Source: Microbacterium aerolatum (lineage in GTDB: Bacteria > Actinomycetota > Actinomycetes > Actinomycetales > Microbacteriaceae). Taken from it: DNA of 64,000 nucleotides. Both the position numbers and the translations under genes were made by a program. The stretch covers positions 58,960 through 122,959 of the forward strand of contig NZ_BJUW01000010.1 in the NCBI RefSeq assembly GCF_007988825.1, given 5' to 3'. Below are positions 1 through 7,999 of this stretch, piece after piece; position 1 is the stretch's first letter, and each line of letters opens with the position of its first letter. The notes under the pieces were generated by a model, which worked only from the letters and a program-made list of their open reading frames with translations, was not told where the DNA came from and ran no database searches.

Positions 1-44
1 TCGGAGCATGGGTCGATGATCTCAGGTTCGGCGCGCGACGTGCG

Positions 45-1595
45 CTACACCCAGGTCGGCAGCCAGTTGTGGATGAGCCAGAACTCGTACGGCACGCTCA
101 TGCCCGTCCAGACCGGGTAGAAGAACGCCGAGACCAGCACGACGGCGACGAGGAACACCATCACGGTGCGTTCGCCGGCCTGCCGACGGTACAGCGGATC
201 GTCGCGGCGGCCGGCGACATCCCGCAGCGCGAGCACGAGCGCCAGCACGAGGAACGGCACCATCACCACCGTGTAGAACTGGAAGATCGTGCGTTCCGGG
301 TACAGCAGCCACGGCACGTATGTGACACCGAGGCCGACCAGCGGGAGACCGTACGTCCACGGCATCGGCCGGCGTTCGATGAGCCCGCGCACCAGCCGGT
401 ACAGCAGGTAGATCGCCGCGGCGACGCCGGCGTACCAGATCAGCGGATTCGGCACGGTGGAGATCACCGACATGCAGTGGCCGGTGCCGCAGCTCGGGTC
501 GTCGCCGACCCACACGGCGGTCGGACGGACGAGGAACGGCCACTGCCACGCCGGGCTGGAGTAGGTGTGCCCAGAACTGAGACCGACGTGGAACCCGTAG
601 ATCGACTCGTGATAGTTCCACAGCGCGACGAGCGGGTTGGCGTCGGACCGCCTGTCATAACCACCGGCGGTCACGAGCCAGCCGGTCCATGAGGCGAGGT
701 AGGTGATGAAGGCCACCGGCACCAGCAGCAGGAACGAGACCACGCCCTGCCTGGCGACGGCATCCATCGGCCAGTACGCGACGCCGGCACGTCGCCGGGC
801 CAGCGCGTCCGTGACCACGAGGTAGATGCCGAGTCCCGCCAGCGCGTACAGTCCCGACCACTTCACGGCGGTCGCCGCGCCCAGCGCGACACCTGCCGCG
901 ATCACCCATGGGCGGCGCCAGACGATGCGACCCCACAGGTACTCCCGATCGTCGTCGGGCGCGCGTTCCACCAGCGGAATCGAACGCCGCCGGTCCAGGA
1001 GGATGAAGTGGAATCCCAGCAGGATGAAGAACGTGAGGATGCCGTCGAGCAACCCGATACGGCTCATGACGATGCTCAGGCCATCGATCGCGAGCAGAAG
1101 GCCTGCGACGCTCGCCGCGACGATCGAACGGGTCAGCTCCTTGGCGACGAAGTAGACCAGGAGCACGGTCGCCGTGCCGATCAGCGCCACCGGCAGTCGC
1201 CATGCGGCGCTGTTGCCCATACCGAACGCGCCCATGCCGAGCGCGATCAGCCACTTGCCCAGCGGCGGGTGCACCACGTAGCTGCCGGCATCGCTCAGCG
1301 TGCTCGTGTCGCCGGTCATGAACGCCTCGTTCGCGCCGTCGGCCCAGGTTCCCTCGTAGCCGAGAACCCAGAGCGACCAGGCGTCCTTGACGTAGTACGT
1401 CTCGTCGAACGCCAGGGTCTGCGGGTGCGCCAGATTCGCCAGCCGCAGCACGGCAGCGAGCGCCGTGATCACCAGCGGCGCGAGCCAGCGGATGACGCGG
1501 CTCCACTCCGGATCGAGCAGGACCCGGTCGCGTACCCGCCCCCATACCGTCAGGCGCGTCTCCGGAGGCGGCAGCAGAGGCACGGGCGCAGACAC
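45..1595 (-). CDS. Dolichyl-phosphate-mannose--protein mannosyltransferase (GT39, PMT family)
   Basis: The 516-residue polytopic membrane protein should transfer mannose from polyprenyl-phosphate-mannose to Ser/Thr of exported proteins on the outer face of the membrane. The first membrane segment (about residues 36-56) is followed by the acidic FDETYY motif with D64-E65, the catalytic pair of GT-C/PMT enzymes. Many hydrophobic segments run to the C-terminus, which ends in an aromatic tail (EFWLIHNWLPTWV). A GTG start at 1595 gives MSAPVPLLPP. The gene is divergent from rsmI with 70 bases between them, an arrangement common in actinobacteria. Family assignment is firm; the protein substrates are unknown. 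Confidence 0.9.
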   Translation of the reverse strand: MSAPVPLLPPPETRLTVWGRVRDRVLLDPEWSRVIRWLAPLVITALAAVLRLANLAHPQTLAFDETYYVKDAWSLWVLGYEGTWADGANEAFMTGDTSTLSDAGSYVVHPPLGKWLIALGMGAFGMGNSAAWRLPVALIGTATVLLVYFVAKELTRSIVAASVAGLLLAIDGLSIVMSRIGLLDGILTFFILLGFHFILLDRRRSIPLVERAPDDDREYLWGRIVWRRPWVIAAGVALGAATAVKWSGLYALAGLGIYLVVTDALARRRAGVAYWPMDAVARQGVVSFLLLVPVAFITYLASWTGWLVTAGGYDRRSDANPLVALWNYHESIYGFHVGLSSGHTYSSPAWQWPFLVRPTAVWVGDDPSCGTGHCMSVISTVPNPLIWYAGVAAAIYLLYRLVRGLIERRPMPWTYGLPLVGLGVTYVPWLLYPERTIFQFYTVVMVPFLVLALVLALRDVAGRRDDPLYRRQAGERTVMVFLVAVVLVSAFFYPVWTGMSVPYEFWLIHNWLPTWV

Positions 1596-1653
1596 GGCAT
1601 AAGCCTAAGGCGTGCCGCTCATCCTCCCGCCGGCTCAGGACGAGAGCCACGCC

Positions 1654-1659
1654 TAAGCT
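1654..1659 (+). promoter_or_regulatory. -10 box (TAAGCT) of a probable leaderless rsmI mRNA
   Basis: TAAGCT lies 6 bases upstream of the GTG of rsmI, too close for a leader with a ribosome binding site. This spacing matches actinobacterial leaderless promoters (TANNNT then 6-7 bases then the start codon). No -35 element is obvious. Confidence 0.45.
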
Positions 1660-1665
1660 GAACAC

Positions 1666-2487
1666 GTGATCATCCTCGCGGCGACCCCGATCGGAAACCT
1701 CGGCGACGCGTCCCGCCGTCTGATCGAAGTGCTCGAGAACGCCGAAATCGTCGCCGCAGAGGACACCCGCACGACTCAGCGCCTGCTGCAGGCGCTGAAG
1801 ATCGAGAACCGGCCGCGGCTGATCGCCCTGCACGACCACAACGAGAAGCACAAGGCCGCAGAACTCGCCGCGCTCGCGGTCGACGAAGACATCGTCGTCG
1901 TCAGCGACGCCGGGATGCCGGCGGTCAGCGACCCCGGATACGGTCTTGTCGCGGCGGCCGTGGAGCTGGGGGTGACGGTCACGGCGATCCCCGGTCCGAG
2001 CGCCGTGATCATGGCGCTCGCGATCTCGGGGCTGCCTACCGACCGGTTCACGTTCGAGGGATTCCTGCCGCGCAAACCGGGGGAGCGGCGTTCAGCCCTC
2101 CGTGCAGTGGCTGCCGAGCCGCGCACCATGATCTTCTTCGAGTCCCCATCGCGGCTCGCCTCTGCGCTCGCCGACATGGGCGCGGCGTTCGGAGACGAGC
2201 GTCGCATCGCCGTGTGCCGCGAGCTGACCAAGTTCTATGAAGAGGTGCGCCGCGGGACGGCATCCGAACTTGTGGAGTGGGCGGAAGCCGGCGTCAAGGG
2301 CGAGATCGTCATCGTCGTCGAGGGCGCAGCCCCCATCACGGCATCCGCAGAGGATGCCGGCGCGCAGGTGCAGGCGCTGGTCGAGGGCGGTATGCGCCTG
2401 AAGGACGCCTGCGCCGAAGTCGCCGCCGCCACCGGCCTCAGCTCCCGCGACCTCTATCAGCAGGCGCTCGCGTCACGCTCGCGATGA
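1666..2487 (+). CDS. rsmI: 16S rRNA (cytidine(1402)-2'-O)-methyltransferase RsmI
   Basis: RsmI uses S-adenosylmethionine to 2'-O-methylate C1402 in the decoding centre of 16S rRNA. The 273 residues open with the family signature ATPIGNLGDAS and continue with AEDTRTTQRLL, SDAGMPAVSDPG and IPGPSAVIMALAISGLP, the tetrapyrrole-methylase fold typical of RsmI. Length is normal. The GTG start is supported by the position of the first strand (IILAATPIG). The stop overlaps the next start as ATGA, so the downstream methyltransferase is probably translationally coupled. Confidence 0.96.
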   Translation: MIILAATPIGNLGDASRRLIEVLENAEIVAAEDTRTTQRLLQALKIENRPRLIALHDHNEKHKAAELAALAVDEDIVVVSDAGMPAVSDPGYGLVAAAVELGVTVTAIPGPSAVIMALAISGLPTDRFTFEGFLPRKPGERRSALRAVAAEPRTMIFFESPSRLASALADMGAAFGDERRIAVCRELTKFYEEVRRGTASELVEWAEAGVKGEIVIVVEGAAPITASAEDAGAQVQALVEGGMRLKDACAEVAAATGLSSRDLYQQALASRSR

Positions 2488-3095
2488 CGTCCGCGTCGAT
2501 CGGCGCGGCCTACGACGCACGCGCCGCGGAGTACGTCGAACTCGCCGGCGACGTCGAGCAGATGGATGCCGCAGACCGATCGCTGATTTCACAGTGGCGG
2601 GATGCCACGCCCGGTCGGCTGCTGGACGCAGGTTGCGGCCCGGGACTGTGGACCGACTTTCTCGACGATGAGAACCGGGACGTCATCGGCCTCGACATCT
2701 CGGAAGAGCTTCTCGCCGCCGCGCGCAGCCGCCATCCGCACCTGCGCCTCGAGCAGGGCTCCTTCTATGCGCTTCCGGTCGCAGACGCATCGCTCGGCGG
2801 CATCCTCGCCTGGTACTCGCTTATTCACACCCCGCCCGCCGAGCTCCCCGCAGTGCTCGAGGAGTTCGCACGCGCGGTCGCTCCCGGCGGCTCCCTCCTC
2901 ATCGGCTTCTTCGACGGGCCGCCGCGCCAGCCGTTCGCGCACGCGGTGACCGAGGCCTACTTCTGGTCAGCGGAAGCGCTCTCCGACCTCCTCGCGCCCG
3001 CCGGTTTCACGGTGTCGCACCAGGAGCGTCGCGAACGCGCATCCGATGAAGTCAGCATCCGCCCCCACGGCGCACTGATCGCGACTCGTCACTGA
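2484..3095 (+). CDS. Class I SAM-dependent methyltransferase, substrate unknown
   Basis: This 203-residue protein has the Rossmann methyltransferase motif I LLDAGCGPGLWTDFL and motif II VIGLDISEELLAAARS, followed by LEQGSF and a LAWYSLIHTP segment, as in the Methyltransf_11/25 families. The ATG at 2484 overlaps the rsmI stop (ATGA), which decides the start over longer upstream readings. The acceptor cannot be read from sequence. Co-transcription with rsmI does not prove an rRNA substrate, because small stand-alone methyltransferases of this type act on many metabolites. Confidence 0.85.
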   Translation: MTSASIGAAYDARAAEYVELAGDVEQMDAADRSLISQWRDATPGRLLDAGCGPGLWTDFLDDENRDVIGLDISEELLAAARSRHPHLRLEQGSFYALPVADASLGGILAWYSLIHTPPAELPAVLEEFARAVAPGGSLLIGFFDGPPRQPFAHAVTEAYFWSAEALSDLLAPAGFTVSHQERRERASDEVSIRPHGALIATRH

Positions 3096-3126
3096 CGGGC
3101 GCGCTCGCTCGACACAGGTTCAAAGG

Positions 3127-3280
3127 CTTCGACTCGCTTCGCTCGCTCAGCCCGTTTCGTCACTTCGACTCGCTTCGCTCGCTCAGTACATCGCTTCGGC
3201 GGCTCCGCCGCCTCCGCTCAACGACCCGCAACAGCTGTCCGCACGGGTCGTTGAGTGAGCGGAGCGAGACGAAACGGGGT
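3127..3280. repeat. Palindromic intergenic repeat island between a methyltransferase gene and metG
   Basis: Two perfect 24-base copies of a TTCGACTCGCTTCGCTCG-type unit occur at 3127-3150 and 3163-3186. They are followed by a short ggcgg/ccgcc hairpin (3198-3212) and a perfect 11-bp hairpin, TCAACGACCCG (3218-3228) with CGGGTCGTTGA (3244-3254). The right side (GAGCGAGACGAAACGGG) inverts the left (CCCGTTTCGTC), so the whole island is an imperfect palindrome. No reading frame is supported. It fills most of the 259-base gap and may also terminate transcription from upstream. Confidence 0.8.
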
Positions 3281-3341
3281 GAGTGGAGCCGCAGGCGTCG
3301 AGACAGCACGACACACGAATGGCCGACCCGCCCATCCGGCC

Positions 3342-3347
3342 TAGAAT
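3342..3347 (+). promoter_or_regulatory. -10 box (TAGAAT) of a probable leaderless metG mRNA
   Basis: TAGAAT matches the consensus well and ends 7 bases before the metG ATG at 3355. No ribosome binding site lies between them, so the transcript probably begins at or next to the start codon. Confidence 0.55.
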
Positions 3348-3354
3348 CGAAGCC

Positions 3355-4932
3355 ATGCCCGCAGGCGATTCCTTCTACATCACCACGCCCATCTACTACC
3401 CCTCCGATGTGCCGCACATCGGCCACGGGTACACGTCGGTGGCGGTCGACACGCTCGCCCGCTGGCACCGCCAGGCAGGCGATGACACCTGGATGCTGAC
3501 GGGCACGGACGAGCACGGGCAGAAGATGCTCCGCGCCGCCGCGGCGAACGACGTCACCCCGCAGCAGTGGGTGGACAAGCTCGTCTCGGAGAGCTGGTTC
3601 CCGCTGCTGGAGACGCTAGACGTCGCCAACGACGACTTCATCCGCACCACCCAGGAGCGGCACGAGAAGAACGTGCAGGTGTTCTTCCAGCGCCTGTACG
3701 ACGCCGGCTACATCTACGCCGGTGAATACGAGGCGCTGTACTGCGTGGGCTGTGAGGAGTTCAAGCCGGAGTCCGAGATCGTCGACGGCACCGGCCCCTT
3801 CGAGGGGCTGAAGGTCTGCGCGATCCACTCCAAGCCCCTCGAACTGCTGCAGGAGAAGAACTACTTCTTCAAGCTGAGCGAGTTCCAGGACCGCCTGCTC
3901 GAGCTCTACAAGAACGAGCCGGACTTCGTCCGCCCGCACTCCGCCCGCAACGAGGTCGTCTCGTTCGTGAGCCAGGGCTTGAAGGACCTCTCCATCTCGC
4001 GCTCCACCTTCGACTGGGGCATCCCGCTGCCGTGGGACGAGTCGCACGTCATCTACGTCTGGGTCGACGCGCTGCTGAACTACGCCACTGCGGTCGGCTA
4101 CGGCAGCGACGACGAGAACTTCCAGCGGCGCTGGCCCGCGTACCACGTGGTCGGCAAGGACATCCTCCGCTTCCACGCCGTGATCTGGCCCGCGCTGCTG
4201 ATGGCCGCCGGCGTCGAGGTGCCCAAGGGCGTCTTCGCACACGGCTGGTTGCTCGTCGGCGGCGAGAAGATGTCGAAGTCGAAGCTCACGGGCATCGCGC
4301 CGACCGAGATCACCGACGTCTTCGGCTCCGACGCGTACCGGTTCTACTTCCTCTCCGCGATCGCGTTCGGACAGGACGGCTCGTTCTCCTGGGAGGACCT
4401 GTCGGCCCGCTACCAGGCCGAGCTCGCGAACGGCTTCGGAAACCTCGCCTCGCGCACCGTGGCGATGATCGAGAAGTACTTCGAGGGTGTCGTCCCCGAG
4501 CCCGCCGCGTACACCGAGCAGGATCTCGCGATCCAGAAGATCGTCGCGGATGCGGCCACAGCAGCGGATGCCGCGATCGAGAGCTTCCGCATCGACGAGG
4601 CGATCTCGTCGATCTGGACCATCGTCGACGCCCTGAACGGCTACATCACCGAGAACGAGCCGTGGGCGCTGGCCCGCGACGAGCAGCAGCGCGGCCGCCT
4701 CGGCACCGTGCTGTACACCTGCGCCGAAGGACTGCGCGCGCTCAGCGTGCTGCTGTCGCCGGTGATGCCGCAGTCGACCTCGAAGCTCTGGTCAGCGCTC
4801 GGTGCGACCGAGACGCTCGGCGCCCTGCAGGAGCAGCCGATCCGCGAAGCCGGCACCTGGGGCGCGCTGCGCCCCGGCACCACTGTGCACGCGCTTGCCC
4901 CGCTGTTCCCCCGTGTGGAATCCCAACCTTGA
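3355..4932 (+). CDS. metG: Methionyl-tRNA synthetase
   Basis: MetRS charges tRNA-Met with methionine using ATP. The 525-residue class I synthetase has HIGH at residues 21-24 (VPHIGHGYTS), a connective peptide with the cysteine pair CVGC, and KMSKS at 305-309 (GGEKMSKSKLTG). An anticodon-binding helical domain follows. It lacks a C-terminal tRNA-binding (EMAP-like) extension, as is usual for the short actinobacterial form. The ATG at 3355 is chosen because MPAGDSFYITTPIYYPS is the normal N-terminus and a -10 box sits 7 bases upstream. In-frame codons reach further upstream (to 3283) but run into repeat DNA. The stop overlaps the TTG start of tatD. Confidence 0.97.
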   Translation: MPAGDSFYITTPIYYPSDVPHIGHGYTSVAVDTLARWHRQAGDDTWMLTGTDEHGQKMLRAAAANDVTPQQWVDKLVSESWFPLLETLDVANDDFIRTTQERHEKNVQVFFQRLYDAGYIYAGEYEALYCVGCEEFKPESEIVDGTGPFEGLKVCAIHSKPLELLQEKNYFFKLSEFQDRLLELYKNEPDFVRPHSARNEVVSFVSQGLKDLSISRSTFDWGIPLPWDESHVIYVWVDALLNYATAVGYGSDDENFQRRWPAYHVVGKDILRFHAVIWPALLMAAGVEVPKGVFAHGWLLVGGEKMSKSKLTGIAPTEITDVFGSDAYRFYFLSAIAFGQDGSFSWEDLSARYQAELANGFGNLASRTVAMIEKYFEGVVPEPAAYTEQDLAIQKIVADAATAADAAIESFRIDEAISSIWTIVDALNGYITENEPWALARDEQQRGRLGTVLYTCAEGLRALSVLLSPVMPQSTSKLWSALGATETLGALQEQPIREAGTWGALRPGTTVHALAPLFPRVESQP

Positions 4933-5816
4933 CCGAGAACCCCAGCCAGTACGTTCGGGAGCGGGCGACCGAGGGCCGCAAGGACCTCCGATATCCGCCC
5001 GCTCCCGAACCGCTGACCGTGCCCGTGTACGACAACCATGCGCACCTCGAGATCACGGACGGCGACGACCCGCTCTCGCTGACCGAGCAGCTCGATCGGG
5101 CCGAGGCGGTCGGGATCCTGGGCGTCGTGCAGGCCTCCGGCGACATCGAGTCATCCCGATGGGCGGTGGATGCCGCGGCATCCGACCCGCGCGTCCTCGC
5201 CGCCGTCGCGATCCACCCGAACGACGCTCCCGTCTACGCCGAGGCAGGGCAGCTCGACCACGCCATCGGCGTGATCGACGAGCTCGCCGCGCACCCGCGT
5301 GCGCGCGCGATCGGTGAGACCGGTCTGGACTTCTTCCGCACCGGACCTGAGGGCCACGCCTCCCAGTTCGAGTCCTTCGAGGCGCACATCGCGCTCGCCA
5401 AGAAGCACGGCATCGCGATGCAGATCCACGACCGTGACGCGCATGACGCGGTTCTGGAGACGCTTGCCCGCGTCGGCGCTCCGGAGAAGACGGTGTTCCA
5501 CTGCTTCTCCGGCGACGACGAGATGGCGCGAGTCTGCGCGGATGCCGGCTACCACCTGTCCTTCGCCGGCAACGTCACGTTCAAGAACGCGCAGAACCTG
5601 CGCGATGCGCTGCAGGTCACGCCTCTCGACCGCATCCTCGTCGAGACGGATGCCCCGTTCCTCACGCCTGTGCCGCTGAGGGGTCGCCCGAATGCGCCGT
5701 ACCTCGTGCCGCTGACCGTGCGCTTCATGGCCGCAGAGCTCGATCTGCCCGTCGACGAGCTCGCCGCGCAGATCGCGGAGAACACGCTGCGCGTCTACGG
5801 AAGTTTCGCGGACTGA
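4929..5816 (+). CDS. tatD: TatD family metal-dependent deoxyribonuclease
   Basis: This is a TIM-barrel hydrolase of the TatD/YcfH family (3'-5' DNA exonuclease or quality-control nuclease). Visible metal ligands are NHAHLE (HxH), IGETGLDFFR (Glu), MQIHDRD (His), HCFSGD (His) and VETDAPFLTP (Asp). The TTG at 4929 overlaps the metG stop as TTGA and gives 295 residues with a 30-residue lead before the barrel. A start inside the lead is possible, so the N-terminus is the uncertain part. The metG-tatD-rsmA-ispE order is conserved in actinobacteria. The resuscitation-promoting factor gene often found between tatD and rsmA is absent here. Confidence 0.92.
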   Translation: MTENPSQYVRERATEGRKDLRYPPAPEPLTVPVYDNHAHLEITDGDDPLSLTEQLDRAEAVGILGVVQASGDIESSRWAVDAAASDPRVLAAVAIHPNDAPVYAEAGQLDHAIGVIDELAAHPRARAIGETGLDFFRTGPEGHASQFESFEAHIALAKKHGIAMQIHDRDAHDAVLETLARVGAPEKTVFHCFSGDDEMARVCADAGYHLSFAGNVTFKNAQNLRDALQVTPLDRILVETDAPFLTPVPLRGRPNAPYLVPLTVRFMAAELDLPVDELAAQIAENTLRVYGSFAD

Positions 5817-5820
5817 CCGG

Positions 5821-7077
5821 TCACTCGGCGGTCTCCGGCTCGTCGACCACGACCGGAGCGTTCACGATGTGCGAGATCGGCTTCCACACCAGCAGCAGCG
5901 TGACGGCCGCGCCGGCGAAGGCGAACCACCACGGCGCCGTGAGTCCCCACACCTGCGCGATCACTCCGCCGAGTGCCTGACCGATCACCATGCCGCCGAA
6001 GACGCCGACCATGTTCACGGACCCGACGCGCCCCTGCAGCGCATGGGGTACCAGGCGCTGCCGCACGGTGGTGGAGATCGTCCCCCACACGAACGCATAG
6101 CTGCCGAACACGAACATGATCACCAGCGCCACCCAGCCGACGGTGGTGAGGGCGAACGCCAGATGCATGAGCACTTCGAGACTCAGCGCCACGCGCATCA
6201 GCGTCGCGAAGGACACGTGCCGTTCCAGCCAGCCGAAGCTCAGCGTCGCGAGGATGCCGCCCGCGGCCGACGCGGTCGTCAGCATGCCGTAGCCCACCGG
6301 TCCCATGTTCAGGTGTTCGGTCGCGTACAGCACCAGCACGCCCCAGGGTGCCGCCCAGGTGACGTTGAAGACGAGGATGATCAGGATCAGGGTGCGCACG
6401 GGCGGATTGCGCCACATCCACCGGACGCCCTCGGCGATGTCGGTGTGCACGGGGGTCCGCGCCTCGGTCTCACGCGGCGGAACCGGCGTCGAGGCCATTC
6501 GCGCGATCAGGACGATGGCGAACCCGATGCAGACGACCTCGACGAGGAACGGCCACGCCGCACCGGCGGCGAACAGGAAGGCTCCGATGGGCGGGCCGGC
6601 GAACTGATTGGCCACCAGGTAGCCGGCCTGCAGGCGGGCGTTGCCGATCCCGAGATCGGCGGGCTTCACGAGCATCGGCAGCAGAGTGCTGGCGGAGGTG
6701 TCGACGAAGACCTCTGCCGTGCCGTACAGGAACGCCACGACCAGGACGACCCAGATGTTCGCGGTGCCGGTGACGATGAAGACGCACAGCGCTGCGAGCA
6801 CGATCATCCGGGCGGCATTGGCGAACATCACCAGCCGGCGGCGATCGAACCGGTCGGCGATCGCGCCGGCATGCAACCCGAAGACCAGTCACGGAAGGAA
6901 CTGGAGCACCGCGCCGGACGCGACCAGGATCGGCGACGACGTCAACGACGCGATCAGCAGGGGAGCGGCGGCCAGGGCGATGCCGTCACCGACGTTGCTG
7001 GTCCACGACGACGCGAGCAGCCAGCGGAAATCGCGCCCCATGCGACGGGGTGCGATGAGCTCGCCGAGTGTGGGCAC
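5821..7077 (-). pseudogene. MFS transporter interrupted by an in-frame TGA
   Basis: Read from a GTG at 7077, the frame encodes 62 residues of a major-facilitator N-terminus (FRWLLASSWTSNVGDGIALA, then GAVLQFLP) and stops at TGA (6891-6889). In the same frame it resumes as LVFGLHAGAIADRFDRR, containing the conserved loop 2-3 motif A (GAIADRFDRR), and runs another 355 codons to the stop at 5821. The break falls where relatives have Trp (FLPWLVFG), so a single G-to-A change of TGG to TGA explains it. The rest looks intact, with about 12 membrane segments in total (MFS_3, enterobactin-exporter-like). It may be a recent nonsense mutation, a base-call error or readthrough. A restart at the ATG at 6876 would lack the first helix. 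Confidence 0.8.
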
Positions 7078-7113
7078 CCGATCACAATAGTGCGCATGGG
7101 GGACAATGGCAGG

Positions 7114-7962
7114 ATGACCGTCACACTGCTCGGCGCCACCGAGATCCGCCGACTTGCCGCCGAGCTCGACGTCACCCCGACCAAGAAGCTCGGCCAGAAC
7201 TTCGTCGTCGACGCGAACACCGTGCGCAAGATCGTGCACGTCGGCGGCGTGCAGGCGGGGGAGCGCGTGGTCGAGGTCGGCCCTGGCCTCGGCTCCCTGA
7301 CCCTTGCCATCCTCGAGACCGGGGCGTCCGTCACTGCCGTGGAGATCGACCACCGGCTCGCAGCACGCCTGCCGGAGACCGCCGCCGCACACGGTGTTCC
7401 GAACGACGCCCTCACCGTCGTCGACGCCGATGCGCTGCGGGTCACCGAGCTCCCCGGCGACCCCACTGTGCTCGTCGCCAACCTCCCGTACAACGTCTCG
7501 GTTCCGGTGCTGCTGCACTTCATGGAGACGTTCCCGAACCTCCAGCGCGGCGTCGTCATGGTGCAGGCCGAGGTCGGCGAGCGCCTCGCGGCCCCTCCCG
7601 GCAGCAAGATCTACGGCGCGCCGAGCGTCAAGGCCGCCTGGTACGGCCCGTGGCGTCTGGCGGGACACGTATCGCGGCAGGTGTTCTGGCCGGTCCCGAA
7701 CGTCGACAGCGTGCTGGTCGCCTTCGAACGCGATGCGCAGCCGCGCGGCGACGAAGACATGCGGCGCGCGACGTTCCGCATCGTGGATGCCGCGTTCCAG
7801 CAGCGTCGCAAGATGCTCCGGCAGGCGCTCGCAGCCGTCCTCGGAGGCACGGCTGCCGAAGCATCCGCCGTTCTCGAGCGCGCCGGTGTCGCGCCGACGG
7901 CCCGCGGCGAGCAGCTCACTGTCGACGATTTCGTGAGAATCGCCCAGACGATTCAGCACTGA
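7114..7962 (+). CDS. rsmA: 16S rRNA (adenine(1518)-N6/adenine(1519)-N6)-dimethyltransferase
   Basis: RsmA (KsgA) dimethylates two adenines in the 3' hairpin of 16S rRNA during 30S maturation. The protein shows the TKKLGQNFVVD entry motif, SAM motif I VVEVGPGLGSLT, and the catalytic NLPYNVSVPVL (motif IV). The C-terminal domain carries QQRRKMLRQAL. The ATG at 7114 gives 282 residues. An in-frame ATG at 7096 would add six residues and is also possible, as a CACAAT box lies 7 bases ahead of it. The start of the broken MFS gene faces it only 36 bases away. Confidence 0.95.
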   Translation: MTVTLLGATEIRRLAAELDVTPTKKLGQNFVVDANTVRKIVHVGGVQAGERVVEVGPGLGSLTLAILETGASVTAVEIDHRLAARLPETAAAHGVPNDALTVVDADALRVTELPGDPTVLVANLPYNVSVPVLLHFMETFPNLQRGVVMVQAEVGERLAAPPGSKIYGAPSVKAAWYGPWRLAGHVSRQVFWPVPNVDSVLVAFERDAQPRGDEDMRRATFRIVDAAFQQRRKMLRQALAAVLGGTAAEASAVLERAGVAPTARGEQLTVDDFVRIAQTIQH

Positions 7963-7987
7963 CGAGAGGGCGCTGACGCTTCAGGGC

Positions 7988-7993
7988 TAACCT
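7988..7993 (+). promoter_or_regulatory. -10 box (TAACCT) next to the aldo/keto reductase start
   Basis: TAACCT ends 6 bases before the GTG at 8000. The intervening GGAGGC could also act as a ribosome binding site on a transcript from upstream, so both leaderless and leadered expression are possible. Confidence 0.4.
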
Positions 7994-7999
7994 GGAGGC

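Noticed and set aside
3127..3186. Two 24-base direct repeats considered as a CRISPR remnant
   Set aside because: Only two copies, a 12-base spacer, no cas genes, and the same unit type is also inverted nearby.
3096..3354. Possible T-box or SAM-type riboswitch upstream of metG
   Set aside because: The region is a palindromic repeat and the promoter is 7 bases from the start codon, leaving no leader RNA.
5869..7113. Long in-frame lead upstream of rsmA running antisense to the MFS gene
   Set aside because: RsmA homology starts only after 7114, and the lead is the complement of the transporter.
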